From NCBI GenBank assembly GCA_013698305.1, contig JACCVC010000168.1:8855-72854 (forward strand): a DNA stretch of 64,000 nucleotides. Direction: 5' to 3'. Origin of the DNA: Chloroflexia bacterium. Its GTDB lineage: Bacteria > Chloroflexota > Chloroflexia > Thermomicrobiales > UBA6265. A program made the position numbers and the translations under genes. Positions 17,005 through 27,681 of the stretch are shown here, in pieces. The notes under the pieces are model-generated. The model ran no database searches and was not told where the DNA came from. It saw only the letters and a program-made list of their open reading frames with translations. Position 1 is the stretch's first letter. Each line of letters begins with the position of its first letter.

Positions 17005-17703
17005 CTAGATCTGCTCGGCCATCAGCGCGCGCTTGACCTGCTCGATGGCGTCGGTGACCTTGATATCCCGCGGGCAGGCGTCGGTGCAGTTGAAGATGGT
17101 GCGACAGCGCCACACGCCTGACTGGCTGTTCAGGATGCGCAGGCGGTCGAGCGCGCCGCTATCCCGGCTGTCGAAGATGAAACGGTGAGCGTTGACGATG
17201 GCCGCCGGGCCCACGAAGTCGTCGCTGGTCCAGGTCACCGGGCAGGCCGTGGTGCATGAGGCGCACAAGATGCACTTGGTGGTGTCATCGAAGCGGGCGC
17301 GTTCTTCTGGCGACTGGCGACGCTCGCCCGCGCTGGGAGCGTCGTCGGCGATCAGGTATGGCTTGATTGCCTTGTAGGAGTCGAAAAACGGCTCCATGTC
17401 GACCAGCAGGTCCTTCTCGATCTTGAAGCCGATCAGAGGTTCGATGGTGATGCGCTTGCCCAGGTCCTTCATGAGGATCTTGCATGCCAGCCGATTACGT
17501 CCATTGATGCGCATGGCGTCGGAGCCACAGATACCGTGGGCGCAGGAACGGCGATAGGTGAGGGTACCGTCGTGGATCCACTTCACCTGATTCAGCGCGT
17601 CGAGTACCCGGTCAGTGCCCTCGACATCGACCTGATACTCCTCGAAGTGGGGTTTCTCGTCCTGCTCCGGGTTGAATCGCTTGATACGTAACGTGACTTC
17701 CAC
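17005..17703 (-). CDS. sdhB: Succinate dehydrogenase iron-sulfur subunit
   Basis: SdhB carries electrons from the flavoprotein to quinone through three clusters. The 232-residue protein has RRSCAHGICGSDAMRING (2Fe-2S ligands), CILCASCTTACPV (4Fe-4S) and CRTIFNCTDACPRDIKV (3Fe-4S plus ligand), all intact. It starts at GTG 17703, 30 bases after sdhA. The order sdhA-sdhB is normal. No typical SdhC or SdhD gene is adjacent on either side. Confidence 0.96.
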   Translation of the reverse strand: MEVTLRIKRFNPEQDEKPHFEEYQVDVEGTDRVLDALNQVKWIHDGTLTYRRSCAHGICGSDAMRINGRNRLACKILMKDLGKRITIEPLIGFKIEKDLLVDMEPFFDSYKAIKPYLIADDAPSAGERRQSPEERARFDDTTKCILCASCTTACPVTWTSDDFVGPAAIVNAHRFIFDSRDSGALDRLRILNSQSGVWRCRTIFNCTDACPRDIKVTDAIEQVKRALMAEQI

Positions 17704-17733
17704 GGGATACCCCCCAGGTGACGATTTCGACCG

Positions 17734-19464
<1,731 letters not shown>

Positions 19465-19702
19465 CCAATGCTCCTTCGACATAACGTGCTGTCGGCCCCT
19501 GGTCGGAAACCGGCTTGCGAGGTAGATCGCTCCGTCTGCTCCTATTGTATACCGGTCCCGTGGCGGCGCGGCGCAAAATCGGGCACTGGGCTGAAGATCT
19601 CCGCGTGTGCGAGTCCCGGTGATCAACGTGACTTCGGTATACTCATTCAGTCCGCGTATGCGAGCGACAGCTGTCGTTCGATCGCCATTGGAGCACCCAC
19701 CT

Positions 19703-20860
19703 GTGACCTATCTCACCTCGGAGTTTCGCGACCGTGTCTCAGCGGTGGCCTCGCGATATATAGAGCCCATAGCCGAACGCACGACGCTCCTGACCCAGGT
19801 TTCTTCGCCGACAGGTGATGAAGCCGCGCGCGCGAAACTGCTTTCCGACATCCTTGCCGAGGAAGCGTACGAGTCTGTCGCGGTAGACGAGTTGAGCGAT
19901 GTCACCGCGCGAATCGCAGGGGCGGACCGATCGAAGACATTGTTGCTGGCTGCCCACATCGACACTGTGTTTCCCCATTCCGCCGACGCGACGGTGAAGA
20001 GAGAGGGCAACCGGCTTCATGCGCCTGGAGTCGGCGACAACACGATCAGCGTCGCCGCCGTTACGCTGGTCAAGCGCCTGTTCGATGAGCTTGCAATCGT
20101 GCCCGAGGTGGACATTCTCGTAACGGGCAACGTTGGCGAAGAGGGGCTGGGCGATCTTCGTGGTATGCGGGCGGTTGTTGACGCGCATCCGGAAATCGGT
20201 GGGGCTATCGCGCTGGAGGGCCACTCGCTCGGCAGCGTGACCCATGTCGGCGTCGGTTCCAGGCGACTCGAGGTGACGTTCAACGGACCGGGAGGGCACA
20301 GCTGGGGCGCGTTCGGGCGGCCCAGCGCGATCCACGCCGCGGCCAACGCCGTGTCACGCCTGGACGGGATGGACCTGCCAACAGATCCGAAGACGACGCT
20401 GAATGTCGGCATCTTCGAGGGCGGAATTAGCGTGAACACGATCGCGCCTCAGGCGCGGTTGGTGATCGATATGCGATCGGTCGAGCAGGCTTCGCTGGAA
20501 ACCCTGGTGACGCGGGTTGATGGCGTACTGGCCGCGGCGGAATCGAGCGAAATCAAGGTTGACGTCAGGATCGTCGGTAATCGGCCGGCTGGACGCCTGC
20601 CACATGATACCGGTGTCGCTGGCGTGGCCGCCAAGGCCCTGTCGCTCCTTGGACTGGAGCCGATCTTTCACCCTTCCAGCACCGACGCCAACATCCCGAT
20701 CAGCCGAAACATCCCGTCTGCCTGCATTGGGCTGGCGGGTGGTGGGAACGTCCATCGGGAGGATGAGTTCATTGATCTCGATCCAGTCCCGATCGGGTTG
20801 ACACAATTGATCCTCGTCACTCTCGAATCCGCACGACAGCTACGCGCCGGAACGCTTTAA
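19703..20860 (+). CDS. M20 family metallopeptidase
   Basis: A di-zinc amidohydrolase of the ArgE/DapE/CPG2 family, about 385 residues. LLLAAHIDTVFP supplies the first metal His-Asp, GVGDNTISVA the bridging Asp region, GNVGEEGLGD the catalytic Glu, and the lid domain contains GPGGHSWGAFG. A late THR-like HREDEF supplies the last His. Substrate is unknown. The GTG at 19703 with GGAG upstream is preferred because a TATACT -10-like box at 19638-19643 sits inside the longer frame (open from 19607). It is divergent from sdhA. Confidence 0.86.
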   Translation: MTYLTSEFRDRVSAVASRYIEPIAERTTLLTQVSSPTGDEAARAKLLSDILAEEAYESVAVDELSDVTARIAGADRSKTLLLAAHIDTVFPHSADATVKREGNRLHAPGVGDNTISVAAVTLVKRLFDELAIVPEVDILVTGNVGEEGLGDLRGMRAVVDAHPEIGGAIALEGHSLGSVTHVGVGSRRLEVTFNGPGGHSWGAFGRPSAIHAAANAVSRLDGMDLPTDPKTTLNVGIFEGGISVNTIAPQARLVIDMRSVEQASLETLVTRVDGVLAAAESSEIKVDVRIVGNRPAGRLPHDTGVAGVAAKALSLLGLEPIFHPSSTDANIPISRNIPSACIGLAGGGNVHREDEFIDLDPVPIGLTQLILVTLESARQLRAGTL

Positions 20861-20909
20861 CCGACGATATTGCCCGGCAACGGTCGGGCCTGGAAAGCAA
20901 CGCTCACTC

Positions 20910-23855
20910 ATGCAGCTGGCTCGTTCACGGTCCGCGCTCGCGGATCAGACATTCATCGCGCTGGACCTGGAAACCACTGGGCTCAATCGTTCCGTCGATG
21001 AGGTCATTGAAGTCGGCATCGTCACGTTCAATACCAGCGAAGTTCTGGATTCGTGGAGTTCGCTCGTTCGCCCATCAAAGACGATCGGACCGGAGATCCA
21101 GCAACTCACCGGAATCGACCCCGCCGAGCTTCGCGCCGCGCCGCGCTTCGACGAGATCGAGCACATTGTCAGGGAAAAGATCGGTGCACACCCAGTGGTG
21201 GGTCACAACATCGCCTTCGACGTAGGCATGCTTGAGGCGGCCAAGGTGCGACTGGCGAATCGGCCAATTGATACCTACAGATTGAGTGCGCTGTTCCTCT
21301 ACCGGTTGCCTGCTTACAATCTGCAGCAGGTCGCCGGAGCGCTCGGCGTTTCAAGGGTGGATGCTCATCGAGCTTTAGGTGACGCCGACGCCAGCCGCCG
21401 GGTGCTCCTGGCCATGATCCCGATCATTCAGCGCTACTCATCAACGACGCTTCGCCAGGCTGCGCGATATGCGGCGGGGGCCGGGTGGCCTGTATCCTGG
21501 CTGCTGCAGCTGCTATCCGAGGATGAAGCAGGCAGCCCGATCTTCCGGGCGGCGGACGATCCGGATTGGCTGGAGCCGGCGGAGACGCGGTTCCTGGCTC
21601 GGCTGCAACGTCCGGAACCGCTGCGGAAGACCGGAGTGACGACGCCGGTCGATCCCGACGACGTGGTGGAGGCGATGACTCCTGGCGGCGTGTTGGGCGA
21701 TGTGCTCGATCACTTCGAGAAGCGACCCGGCCAGATCGAGATGGCCCAAGCGGTCACGGAGGCGCTGAATCAGGATCAACACCTGATGGTCGAGGCGGGC
21801 ACAGGTACAGGCAAGAGCATGGCGTATCTGCTTCCCGCTGCGCTCCACGCGATAAATCGCGGCGAGCGAGTCGTCATCTCAACCGACACGCGGGCATTGC
21901 AGGAGCAGCTGTATCAGAAGGATGTTCCTGATGTGCAGACGGCGGTTGACCGGCTTGGCATCCCGGAGCATGTCCGGGCGTCTGTGCTGAAAGGCCGAAG
22001 CAACTATATCTGTCTCCGGCGGTGGTTCACGCATGAGCGGCGAGAAGCCGGTGACCAGAGCGAAGCGTCGATGCGGGCCAAGGTGACGTTGTGGCTGGAC
22101 GAAACCGTCACTGGCGACCAGGCAGAACTTCGGCTTGATCCGCAGGAACGGTCCCACTGGCGGTACGTGGGCGCTGATGAGGACGCTTGTGTCGCCAACC
22201 AGTGCCCGTACAATCAGAAGAACCAGTGCTTCCTCTACCGGGCGAGGAGGTCGGCGGAGAATGCACACATCGTTGTCTCAAATCACTCGCTGCTGCTGGC
22301 GGACACCGCACACAAGGTGTTGCCGGAGTTCGACCGCCTGATTGTTGATGAAGCCCATCATTTGGAGGACGAGGCGACCAAGCACTTCGGCTACCTCATC
22401 GACCAGCGCGTGCTGGAGACGATTCTCGACGCGCTGGCGTCGGGTGGACGCCGATCCAGTTCCCGCGGGACGCTCGACCAGACCGACCAGTTTCTCACCT
22501 CCTCGGTGGAGCCAGTCGCCAGGAAGGTGGCGCCGGAAGCGCGGGAGCGAATCCATGCGTCGACCACTGGTCGGGCCCGATTGCTGGCAGTGAACCTGGA
22601 ACTGTTCAGTCGGGTTGACAAGATGTTGCGGGACCAGCGATCGGGCGGTGCGTACGGATCGTCGGTACGCGTGACCAGCTCGGTACGGGCTCGGCAGGAT
22701 TGGCTGGAAATCGAGCAACTCTGGGAACAGCTCGATCGAGGGCTTTACGAGCTGGAGGCTCTTGTTCTCTGGCTGGTCGAACAACTCGAGCGAATGCCAG
22801 ATGCCAAGGATCAGGCCGATAATCCGGCCACGCTGATTCGCGAAGAGCTCTGGCTGGAGTTGGTGTCTCGGGGACGAGAGGTTCGGGAGTTGCGGCAGCG
22901 TCTGGGAGCGGTGGTCGCGAGTCCGCAGGATGACACGATCTACTGGATCGAACAGCACGGTCAACAGCGGTCACCGACGTTTCAGGCAGCGCCGTTGTAC
23001 GTCGACGAGTTACTGCAGGAGCGCCTGTTTAACAACATGCGCACGGTGGTGGCGACCTCGGCGACGCTGTCCATCGACGGAAGCTTTGATTTCATGGCGA
23101 GCCGGATCGGCATGCGGGACGCGGATGTGGTGGCGATCGGATCGCCATTCGACCATGAGGCCTCGACACTGTTGTTTCTGGCTGACGACATGCCCTTCCC
23201 GTCGGACGGCTCGGCATATCAGCATGCGCTCAACGAGTCGGTGATCGGGCTTTGCCGAGCGACGAAGGGGCGGGCACTGGTGCTGTTCACGTCGTACGCC
23301 TCGATGCGGGCGACCTACGAAGCGATCAAGCCCGCGCTCGCGCAGTCCAACATCGCGGTGTACGCGCAGGGGATCGACGCCAACGCCAAGGCGCTGGTCG
23401 ATCGGCTCAAGGCGACTGAGCGGAGCGTGATTCTCGGAACCGCCTCGTTCTGGGAGGGCGTTGACGTCCCCGGCGACGAATTGAGCGCGCTGATCATCAC
23501 CAAGCTTCCGTTCCCGGTCCCGAGCGACCCGGTGTTCCAGGCGCGGGGCGAGTTGCTGGACAACGAGTTCATGGAGTTGTCGGTGCCGAAGGCGGTGCTG
23601 AAGTTCAAACAGGGGTTCGGGCGGTTGATCCGGCGCACGTCGGATCGAGGCGTGGTGGCGGTGCTCGACCGACGGGTGATCGCCAAGCGCTATGGCGCCC
23701 ACTTCCTTCAATCGCTACCGCCCACCACGCAGCGAATCGCCAGCCGGCGCGACTTGCCCGAGTACGCACAAGCCTGGTTGGCGGGAGAGCCACTTCCGAT
23801 GCTTTCGGATTTCTTTGCGGATGAGTACGACCCATACGAAGGAGTGTGGCCTTGA
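20910..23855 (+). CDS. dinG: DnaQ-DinG fusion: DEDDh exonuclease and XPD-like helicase
   Basis: A 981-residue two-part protein. Residues about 12-175 are a DEDDh 3'-5' exonuclease (IALDLETTGL, VVGHNIAFDVGML, HRALGDAD). Residues about 260-981 are a superfamily 2 helicase: Walker A AGTGTGKSMAYLLP, DEAHH box, and motif VI QGFGRLIRRTSDRG. Four cysteines around ICLRRW, ACVANQCPYNQ and NQCFLYR fit the iron-sulfur cluster of XPD/DinG. Such fusions are known in Firmicutes and other phyla and are linked to DNA repair. It overlaps glpX by a TTGA junction. Confidence 0.93.
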   Translation: MQLARSRSALADQTFIALDLETTGLNRSVDEVIEVGIVTFNTSEVLDSWSSLVRPSKTIGPEIQQLTGIDPAELRAAPRFDEIEHIVREKIGAHPVVGHNIAFDVGMLEAAKVRLANRPIDTYRLSALFLYRLPAYNLQQVAGALGVSRVDAHRALGDADASRRVLLAMIPIIQRYSSTTLRQAARYAAGAGWPVSWLLQLLSEDEAGSPIFRAADDPDWLEPAETRFLARLQRPEPLRKTGVTTPVDPDDVVEAMTPGGVLGDVLDHFEKRPGQIEMAQAVTEALNQDQHLMVEAGTGTGKSMAYLLPAALHAINRGERVVISTDTRALQEQLYQKDVPDVQTAVDRLGIPEHVRASVLKGRSNYICLRRWFTHERREAGDQSEASMRAKVTLWLDETVTGDQAELRLDPQERSHWRYVGADEDACVANQCPYNQKNQCFLYRARRSAENAHIVVSNHSLLLADTAHKVLPEFDRLIVDEAHHLEDEATKHFGYLIDQRVLETILDALASGGRRSSSRGTLDQTDQFLTSSVEPVARKVAPEARERIHASTTGRARLLAVNLELFSRVDKMLRDQRSGGAYGSSVRVTSSVRARQDWLEIEQLWEQLDRGLYELEALVLWLVEQLERMPDAKDQADNPATLIREELWLELVSRGREVRELRQRLGAVVASPQDDTIYWIEQHGQQRSPTFQAAPLYVDELLQERLFNNMRTVVATSATLSIDGSFDFMASRIGMRDADVVAIGSPFDHEASTLLFLADDMPFPSDGSAYQHALNESVIGLCRATKGRALVLFTSYASMRATYEAIKPALAQSNIAVYAQGIDANAKALVDRLKATERSVILGTASFWEGVDVPGDELSALIITKLPFPVPSDPVFQARGELLDNEFMELSVPKAVLKFKQGFGRLIRRTSDRGVVAVLDRRVIAKRYGAHFLQSLPPTTQRIASRRDLPEYAQAWLAGEPLPMLSDFFADEYDPYEGVWP

Positions 23856-24838
23856 GCGGAACCATAAGCAGAAATCTCTCACTTGAGCTGGTGCGTGTCA
23901 CCGAGGCGGCGGCGCTGATGGCCGGGCGCTGGATGGGGCGTGGCGAGAAGGAGGCGGCCGACGGCGCGGCGGTCGATGCGATGCGTCAGGTCCTGAACAC
24001 CATCGAGATGGAAGGCATCGTGGTCATTGGCGAGGGGGAGAAGGACGAGGCGCCGATGCTGTACACCGGCGAACGAGTCGGGTGCGCGGACCAGCCCAAA
24101 GTGGACATCGCCGTCGATCCAGTTGAAGGGACGCGCCTGCTCGCACAGGGGATGCCGAACTCGATTGTGGTGCTGGCGGTGGCCGAACGAGGAACGCTCT
24201 ACATGTGGCAGGACATCGCCTACATGGAGAAGATTGCGGTCGGTCCTGACGCGGCGGGAGCAATCGATATCGAGGCCCCGGTTGAGACCAATCTCGTGCG
24301 GGTGGCCGCGGCCAAGGGAGTTGACGTCTCGGACCTGACCGTGGTGATACTGGATCGTCCACGGCACGAGGAGATCATCCGACGGGTGCGAGAAGCGGGA
24401 GCCCGGATGAAGCTGATCATGGATGGCGATGTGGCCGGTGGGCTGATGGCGGCGATGCCTGGAACCGGGATCGACTTGTTGATGGGCGTTGGGGGATCAC
24501 CGGAAGCGGTGATCACTGCCTGTGCGTTGCGTTGCGTGGGAGGTGACATGCAGACGCGCCTGTGGCCACGAAACGACGACGAGCGCCAGGCGCTTGTCGA
24601 TCAGGGGCTGGATCAGTCGCGGGTGTACAGCATCGACGACCTGGTGACGTCCGAAGACGTCTTCTTCGTCGCCACTGGCATCACTGATGGCGAGTTGCTG
24701 AAGGGAGTGCATTATTTCCCCGATGGAGCGACCACGCACTCGCTGGTGATGCGGGAGCGATCCGGAACGGTTCGATATATCGAGTCAACGCACCGCTTGA
24801 GCAAGCTCAGGGATCTCACCAATGTCCCGTTTGACTAG
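23852..24838 (+). CDS. glpX: Fructose-1,6-bisphosphatase, class II
   Basis: GlpX removes the C1 phosphate of fructose 1,6-bisphosphate in gluconeogenesis, using lithium-sensitive metal catalysis. The 328-residue protein has GEGEKDEAPMLYTGERVG, DPVEGTRLLAQG and MDGDVAGGLMAAMPGTGIDL, all diagnostic, with GVGGSPEAV after them. I choose the TTG at 23852 because AAGGAG at 23839-23844 is correctly spaced; GTG at 23846 would be too close. The TTG overlaps the dinG stop, indicating translational coupling. Confidence 0.94.
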   Translation: MSGTISRNLSLELVRVTEAAALMAGRWMGRGEKEAADGAAVDAMRQVLNTIEMEGIVVIGEGEKDEAPMLYTGERVGCADQPKVDIAVDPVEGTRLLAQGMPNSIVVLAVAERGTLYMWQDIAYMEKIAVGPDAAGAIDIEAPVETNLVRVAAAKGVDVSDLTVVILDRPRHEEIIRRVREAGARMKLIMDGDVAGGLMAAMPGTGIDLLMGVGGSPEAVITACALRCVGGDMQTRLWPRNDDERQALVDQGLDQSRVYSIDDLVTSEDVFFVATGITDGELLKGVHYFPDGATTHSLVMRERSGTVRYIESTHRLSKLRDLTNVPFD

Positions 24839-25268
24839 CCCGGTGAGCACTTCAGCCGCGTGGCGACGTTCGACCAACGCGCCCGGTTGACGTTGATTGC
24901 CGCGTGGTGGTACATTCTAAGGTGACGACGTGGCAACAATACGCCTATCCTCAACGTGCCAGTCGTTTCGTACCCACATGAGCACACAAGCAAGAGCGAT
25001 TTCCAATCTGAGATGACATGATGCATATTGCTGTGTCTCCTTGCCGAGTGAAGTAGCTCCATGATCGCTGTTGCGACGAAGCTCTTCCGATTGTCATAGG
25101 GCAATCGGCCCTCATCCGCCAACACCAGGTGGCCGTCGTATCCATCGCCCTATCCTTGAAATTCTGAGAACCATCATTCAGTGCCAGTTCGCCGCTGTGC
25201 GGCAATATTGACCGGCATCCCACCCGGACCAATCACTGGCGCCCTGCCCAACATCGGAGGATGTTATT
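24839..25268. other. 430-base gap before rho: probable long leader, no supported gene
   Basis: The only long open frames here are on the minus strand (24835-25125 and 24951-25232). They match no family I know, have weaker third-position bias than neighbouring genes, and overlap each other, so I do not call them. A promoter at 24887-24916 would give rho a leader of about 345 bases. I see no clear riboswitch motif in it. Confidence 0.5.
24887..24916 (+). promoter_or_regulatory. Predicted promoter of rho
   Basis: TTGACG (24887-24892, 5/6) and TACATT (24911-24916, 4/6) are separated by 18 bases. Initiation near 24923 would place the rho start codon about 345 bases downstream. Confidence 0.5.
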
Positions 25269-26912
25269 TTGAGCGTTGACGAAGCCATAACCGAAGCCCC
25301 CGCCGCCGAGGCTGAAGAGAAATTTGCCCGGAAACCACGAGTGTCCCGGAGCCGACGGATGGTCGCAAGAGAGCCGGACGCAGCCGCCGGAACCGAGAAC
25401 GATCTCGTCGCCGATGGCAATCCGGCAACGGACGATGAGTCCGCTGCCCCCACGACCATGGTCACCGCCAACGGATCGGACGGTGGAGCTTCGACAGAAG
25501 CGGCAGCGCGAGACGAGGACGATCGGCAGGTGGCGTCACTAAACGGCGCATCCAACCGGCGTGGGCGAGGCAAGAACCGGCGTCCTCGGAAACAGGATCA
25601 GGACGAGGCGGAGACCAGGGAATCGCAGCGGGAAGTTCGCAACGCTACCCACATTCCGAACCGATTGTCGGTTGGCGATCTCAATGAGAAGAGCGACGAG
25701 GATCTGTGGCAGCAGGCTCGGGAGTTCGAGGTATCCGGCTACATGCGGATGCGCCGGCCGGATCTTGTCACAAAATTGCTGCAAGCCCAGACTGAAAGAG
25801 CGGGGCACAAGTTCGGTGATGGAGTGCTCGAGATCATAGAGGACGGGTTTGGCTTCCTGCGGGGTACCAGGTTCCTGCCTGGTCCCAACGATATCTACGT
25901 GTCGCAGTCGCAGATTCGACGATTCGGCCTGCGAACTGGCGACAGGGTGAGCGGTCAGGTGCGACCACCCAAGGACAACGAGAAGTTCTTCAGCCTGCTC
26001 AGGGTCGAGGCGGTCAATGGGATTGATCCCGAGACGGCGCGGCGACGTCCGTCGTTCGACACGTTGACGCCGATCTTTCCCCTGGAGCGAATCGAACTCG
26101 AAACCCAGCCCAACGTGCTTTCCACCCGGTTGCTGGACATTGTCGCGCCGATCGGGAAGGGGCAACGCGGCCTGATCGTCTCGCCTCCCAAGGCTGGCAA
26201 GACGCTGTTGCTCAAGGCGATCGCCAACGGCATTACCGCGAATAGCCCAGACATGCACCTGATGGTCTGTCTCATCGGTGAGCGACCTGAAGAGGTGACG
26301 GACATGCGCCGCTCGGTCGATGGCGAGGTCATCTCGTCGACATTCGACGAGCCGGTTGAGGATCACACCAAGGTGGCAGAGATGGCGCTGGAGCGCGCCA
26401 AGCGGCTGGTCGAGAGCGGGCGTGACGTGACGATTCTGATGGATTCGATCACCCGCCTGGCACGCGCCTACAACCTAGCGGTGCCGCCGAGCGGGAGGAC
26501 GCTGTCGGGTGGTATCGATCCGGTGGCGCTTTACCCGCCCAAGCGATTCTTCGGCGCCGCCCGGAACATCGAGGGAGGCGGCAGCCTGACGATCGTGGCG
26601 ACCTGCTTGATCGACACCGGCAGCCGCATGGACGACGTGATCTACGAGGAGTTCAAGGGCACAGGAAACATGGAGCTCCACCTGGACCGCAAGCTTGCAG
26701 AGCGCCGGATCTACCCGGCGATCGACATCCAGCGATCCAGCACGCGTCGTGAAGAGCTCCTGCTCAGCGATGAAACGCTCCGACAAGTTTGGACGATGCG
26801 GCGCATGGTCTCGATGCTGGGAGGCAGCGAAGGTACCGAGCTTGTGCTGAGCCGGCTTTCCAAGACCGACAAGAATGCGGACTTTTTGCAGACGTTGCAC
26901 AAGGAAATGTAG
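25269..26912 (+). CDS. rho: Transcription termination factor Rho with extended N-terminus
   Basis: Rho is the hexameric RNA-dependent ATPase that releases RNA polymerase. The 547-residue protein starts at TTG 25269 with GGAGGA seven bases upstream. Residues 1-130 are a low-complexity extension, acidic then basic (RRGRGKNRRPRKQDQD near 98-111), as in many high-GC bacteria. The Rho N-terminal helical domain spans about 138-174, the cold-shock RNA-binding domain about 185-250, and the ATPase has SPPKAGKT at 305-312. No rpmE lies downstream; a terminator hairpin follows. Confidence 0.97.
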   Translation: MSVDEAITEAPAAEAEEKFARKPRVSRSRRMVAREPDAAAGTENDLVADGNPATDDESAAPTTMVTANGSDGGASTEAAARDEDDRQVASLNGASNRRGRGKNRRPRKQDQDEAETRESQREVRNATHIPNRLSVGDLNEKSDEDLWQQAREFEVSGYMRMRRPDLVTKLLQAQTERAGHKFGDGVLEIIEDGFGFLRGTRFLPGPNDIYVSQSQIRRFGLRTGDRVSGQVRPPKDNEKFFSLLRVEAVNGIDPETARRRPSFDTLTPIFPLERIELETQPNVLSTRLLDIVAPIGKGQRGLIVSPPKAGKTLLLKAIANGITANSPDMHLMVCLIGERPEEVTDMRRSVDGEVISSTFDEPVEDHTKVAEMALERAKRLVESGRDVTILMDSITRLARAYNLAVPPSGRTLSGGIDPVALYPPKRFFGAARNIEGGGSLTIVATCLIDTGSRMDDVIYEEFKGTGNMELHLDRKLAERRIYPAIDIQRSSTRREELLLSDETLRQVWTMRRMVSMLGGSEGTELVLSRLSKTDKNADFLQTLHKEM

Positions 26913-26935
26913 CGCTGTAGTCTCTTTGACGACAC

Positions 26936-26975
26936 GAAACCGCCCGGAGGAACAATTCTTTCTCCGGGCGGTTTC
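26936..26975. terminator. Terminator hairpin between rho and the convergent methyltransferase
   Basis: GAAACCGCCCGGAG (26936-26949) pairs perfectly with CTCCGGGCGGTTTC (26962-26975) around a 12-base loop. The T residues lie within the stem rather than after it, so it may work in both directions but weakly. Confidence 0.7.
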
Positions 26976-26998
26976 ATGTCGATGGCAGGTTCATGGAG

Positions 26999-27631
26999 TC
27001 ATGGCCGGACCGGCTTCCGGGCAACGACCCACAGAAATGGGACGCCCTCACCATCTTCCTCAGCGACCTCGACAGATGCAGTCACAACCTGCAAGCCAGC
27101 TTGCTCTACGAATCTCCTGTTTGTCTCAGCGTCAAAGTGGCTGAAGTACATCGGTGCCCCCAGCCATTCCTCCTCGACATCCCCCGCCGACTGCTTTGCC
27201 CCCATAGACGCCACAAGGAGCCCACCAGGACGGAGCCACCGCACGATCGAGTTGAGCAGCTTTTGGTGTTCCTCCCGTGGTACGTGGGTGATCGCGTAGA
27301 AGGCGGCTACACCGTCGAAACTGGAGGGCGACAGATTCAGCGTCGTCATGTCCGCATGGACGAAGTTCACATCAGGTAGATGCTGCCTGGCGAGTCCGAT
27401 TTGCTGTCCGGAGATGTCCACTCCTGTGACATGGAAGCGTTCGGCCAGTCGCCTGGTGGTCGGGAGGCCGGAACCGCAACCCAGTTCGAGAATTTCCGCA
27501 CTCTCTGGCAAGCTCTCAAGCAGGACATTGGTGTAGTGCGCCCGCTCCTCAACCCGGACGCTGGGCGCCCACTCGGCATACCGCGCCGCGATTTGATCAT
27601 ATCCCTGTGCGACGATCTCTTTGGGGTCCAT
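26999..27631 (-). CDS. Class I SAM-dependent methyltransferase
   Basis: A 210-residue Rossmann-fold methyltransferase. Motif I is ILELGCGSGLPTTRRL, motif II region VTGVDISGQQIGLAR, then NFVHADMTTL and the post-motif YAITHVPREEH. The acceptor substrate cannot be predicted. I use the ATG at 27631; a TTG at 27652 and GTG at 27634 are in frame alternatives. It is the last gene of the minus-strand series, 50 bases after the Ntn hydrolase, and ends near the rho terminator. Confidence 0.85.
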   Translation of the reverse strand: MDPKEIVAQGYDQIAARYAEWAPSVRVEERAHYTNVLLESLPESAEILELGCGSGLPTTRRLAERFHVTGVDISGQQIGLARQHLPDVNFVHADMTTLNLSPSSFDGVAAFYAITHVPREEHQKLLNSIVRWLRPGGLLVASMGAKQSAGDVEEEWLGAPMYFSHFDAETNRRFVEQAGLQVVTASVEVAEEDGEGVPFLWVVARKPVRP

Positions 27632-27681
27632 CACGAGTATGTCCCTGCACAATCACGCCGGCTGTTCGGTTGTACTTGCCC

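Noticed and set aside
24835..25232. Two minus-strand open frames (96 and 93 residues) before rho
   Set aside because: They overlap each other, show no recognisable family, have weaker third-position bias than the real genes, and lie in the likely rho leader.
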